Positions 62,682-64,000 of a stretch of 64,000 bases of DNA are shown here, one piece after another; position 1 is the first letter of the stretch; each line of letters opens with the position of its first letter. Origin of the DNA: CAWAQA01 sp963784065 (GTDB lineage Bacteria; Acidobacteriota; Vicinamibacteria; Vicinamibacterales; UBA2999); contig CAWAQA010000002.1 in assembly GCA_963784065.1 (NCBI GenBank), positions 124,001-188,000 of the forward strand, read 5' to 3'. The notes under the pieces are model-generated. The model was not told where the DNA came from. It searched no databases and was given only the letters and a program-made list of their open reading frames with translations. Position numbers and translations under genes: made by a program.

Positions 62682-64000
62682 ATGCACGCACGCCAGATCG
62701 TCGCGGGCTTGATCGGACTGGCGCTTCTGATTGGCGCGGCGGCGACCCGCGCTCAGGCGCCGGCTGGGCCGCGCGTCGCCGATGGCTTGGAGTTGACCAT
62801 TGACGGCGTCCACGCGGCGTTCCGATCCGGCACGCTGACCTGCCGTCAACTGGTGGCAACCTACCTCGCGCGCATCGAGGCGTACGACAAGTCCGGTCCC
62901 GCCCTCAACACCATCCAGGCCGTCAACACGCGCGCGTTGCAGGAGGCCGACAGGCTCGACGCCGCCTTCAAGGCCTCGGGACAGGTGGGCGCGCTGCACT
63001 GCATCCCGGTGCTCGTCAAGGACCAGGTGGACACGAGCGACATGCCGACGACGTACGGCTCCGCCGTGTTCAAGGACTTCGTCCCGCCGGCCGACGCCAC
63101 GGTCGTGACCAGGTTGAAGAAGGCGGGCGCCGTGATCGTCGGCAAGACCACGATGGGCGAGTTTGCGTCCGGCTACTTCGGTTCAGCCGCGGGCGCCATC
63201 CGAAACGCCTACGACCCCACGCGCAACGCCAGCGGGTCCTCCGGCGGCACCGGCTCGGGAGTCGCGGCGAACTTCGCGCTCGTCGGCATTGCCGAAGACA
63301 CCGGCGGATCGACGCGCGGGCCGGCCGCGGTCAACAATCTTGTCGGTCTACGGCCGACCCTTCCGCTCGTGAGCCGCCACGGCCTGTTCCCCGCGAGACC
63401 GTCAACCGACACCCTTGGCCCGGTGGCCCGCACCGTCAGGGACGCCGCCCTGCTGTTCGACGCCATCGTCGGCTACGACCCGAAAGATCCCGTCACGGCC
63501 TACGGCGTCGGGCATGTGCCCGCCACGTACACCGCATCGTTGACGCCGGACGGCCTCAAAGGTGCGCGTATCGGTGTGATCCGTCAGCCGATGGACGCGA
63601 GGACCGACGTCAAATCGGATGACTACCGCCGTGTACGCGTCGTCATCGACAAAGCGATCGAGGATCTGAAGTCGCTCGGGGCGGCGATCGTCGATCCGGT
63701 GGCGATTCCGGATGTCATCGACCGCGTGACGCAGGGCTACGACGGCAACGTCTTCGAAACGGAGCCCGCCGTCAACGCCTACCTCGCCGAGCGTCCCAAC
63801 GCGCCGGTCAAGACGCTGCGCGAGATCCTGCTGTCCGGCAAGGTGGCGCCCGCGCGCGCCAGGACGCTGATCACCAGCCTGGGGCGATCGACGGACGATC
63901 CAGGCTACGTGCAGGTGCAACGAGTATCGAACGAGACGCAGCAGATCGTCATGACACTGATGGCGGAGAACCGGCTCGACGCGCTCGTCTATGCCACGTT
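62682..64000 (+). CDS. Exported amidase, 3' end beyond window
   Basis: At least 439 residues, open at the window edge. A Sec signal (RQIVAGLIGLALLIGAAATR) precedes an amidase-signature domain with the full triad: VLVKDQVDT (Lys), NASGSSGGTGSGVAANF (near 182) and GIAEDTGGSTRGPA (nucleophile near 208). Unlike the amidase at 31196, the DTGGS motif is standard. A TGCTACGAT box with CCCGCC lies 24 bases upstream, and GGAGG is at the RBS. The substrate is unknown. Confidence 0.9.
   Translation, partial: MHARQIVAGLIGLALLIGAAATRAQAPAGPRVADGLELTIDGVHAAFRSGTLTCRQLVATYLARIEAYDKSGPALNTIQAVNTRALQEADRLDAAFKASGQVGALHCIPVLVKDQVDTSDMPTTYGSAVFKDFVPPADATVVTRLKKAGAVIVGKTTMGEFASGYFGSAAGAIRNAYDPTRNASGSSGGTGSGVAANFALVGIAEDTGGSTRGPAAVNNLVGLRPTLPLVSRHGLFPARPSTDTLGPVARTVRDAALLFDAIVGYDPKDPVTAYGVGHVPATYTASLTPDGLKGARIGVIRQPMDARTDVKSDDYRRVRVVIDKAIEDLKSLGAAIVDPVAIPDVIDRVTQGYDGNVFETEPAVNAYLAERPNAPVKTLREILLSGKVAPARARTLITSLGRSTDDPGYVQVQRVSNETQQIVMTLMAENRLDALVYAT

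Noticed and set aside
62590..62859. N-terminal extension of the TonB receptor to 62859
   Set aside because: It would run through the promoter and start region of the divergent amidase and lacks a signal peptide. The GTG at 62589 with AGGAGA and a proper signal sequence is better.

Overview
The window is about two-thirds G+C and looks chromosomal. Its gene content (a secreted CarboxypepD_reg/TonB receptor, PQQ dehydrogenase, DUF1080 protein, secreted amidases, an NHL-type propeller, an ECF42 sigma factor) and the style of its ribosomal and rpo genes suggest a soil or sediment Acidobacteriota, probably class Vicinamibacteria. That placement is inference from protein families; there is no 16S gene here. 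The sequence carries many single-base frameshifts, nearly all one-base insertions, even in tuf, rpoB, nusG and gltX. I read these as uncorrected long-read consensus errors and annotate such genes as one CDS across the shift.

Layout. 1-3.2 kb (-): carbohydrate ABC transporter (binding lipoprotein, two permeases, start of the ATPase). 3.2-8.3 kb (+): fused ispDF, a badly frameshifted PhoX-like gene, gltX, rlmB. 8.4-23 kb (+): a tRNA and expression block led by a clear promoter: tRNA-Thr, tRNA-Tyr, tRNA-Gly, tRNA-Thr, tuf, rpmG, tRNA-Trp, secE, nusG, rplK, rplA, rplJ, rplL, rpoB, rpoC, the same start order as the E. coli thrU-tyrU-glyT-thrT-tufB cluster. EF-Tu has an altered switch I, and RpoB has an eight-cysteine double zinc-ribbon insertion. 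23.3-42.8 kb (+): mostly secreted or membrane accessory functions (tannase-like esterase, cupin, DUF1080, PQQ dehydrogenase, amidase plus metallo-beta-lactamase, gamma-glutamyltransferase, secreted LON domain, lactonase, NHL-cyclase fusion), with a VapBC pair, a Tag glycosylase and a DGPF protein.

42.9-55.4 kb (-): a purine-to-glyoxylate operon read from right to left: xdhA, xdhB, OHCU decarboxylase, uricase, HIU hydrolase, an M20 amidohydrolase, allantoinase, ureidoglycine aminohydrolase, a second M20 amidohydrolase, then an MtaD-like deaminase fused to a CYTH domain. Together these can take xanthine to urate, allantoin, allantoate, ureidoglycine, ureidoglycolate and glyoxylate, releasing ammonia. 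55.6-64 kb: ECF42 sigma factor, a Gdh3/GMC oxidoreductase pair, a large TonB receptor (-) and the start of another amidase.

The least explained content is non-coding. Almost every larger spacer, including most in the rpo block, holds an inverted repeat whose arms are built from tandem 7-9 bp words or a short GGCCGGCT-type hairpin. Two elements (30848-31072 and 50041-50264) share a cloverleaf architecture (word arms, outer stem, left hairpin, long central stem, right hairpin) while the stem sequences differ with base-pairing kept. I regard these as the best candidate for an undescribed system. A second candidate is an ECF42 regulon: matching TGTCGA/CGAY promoters with a 16-bp spacer precede both the sigma gene and the DGPF gene.
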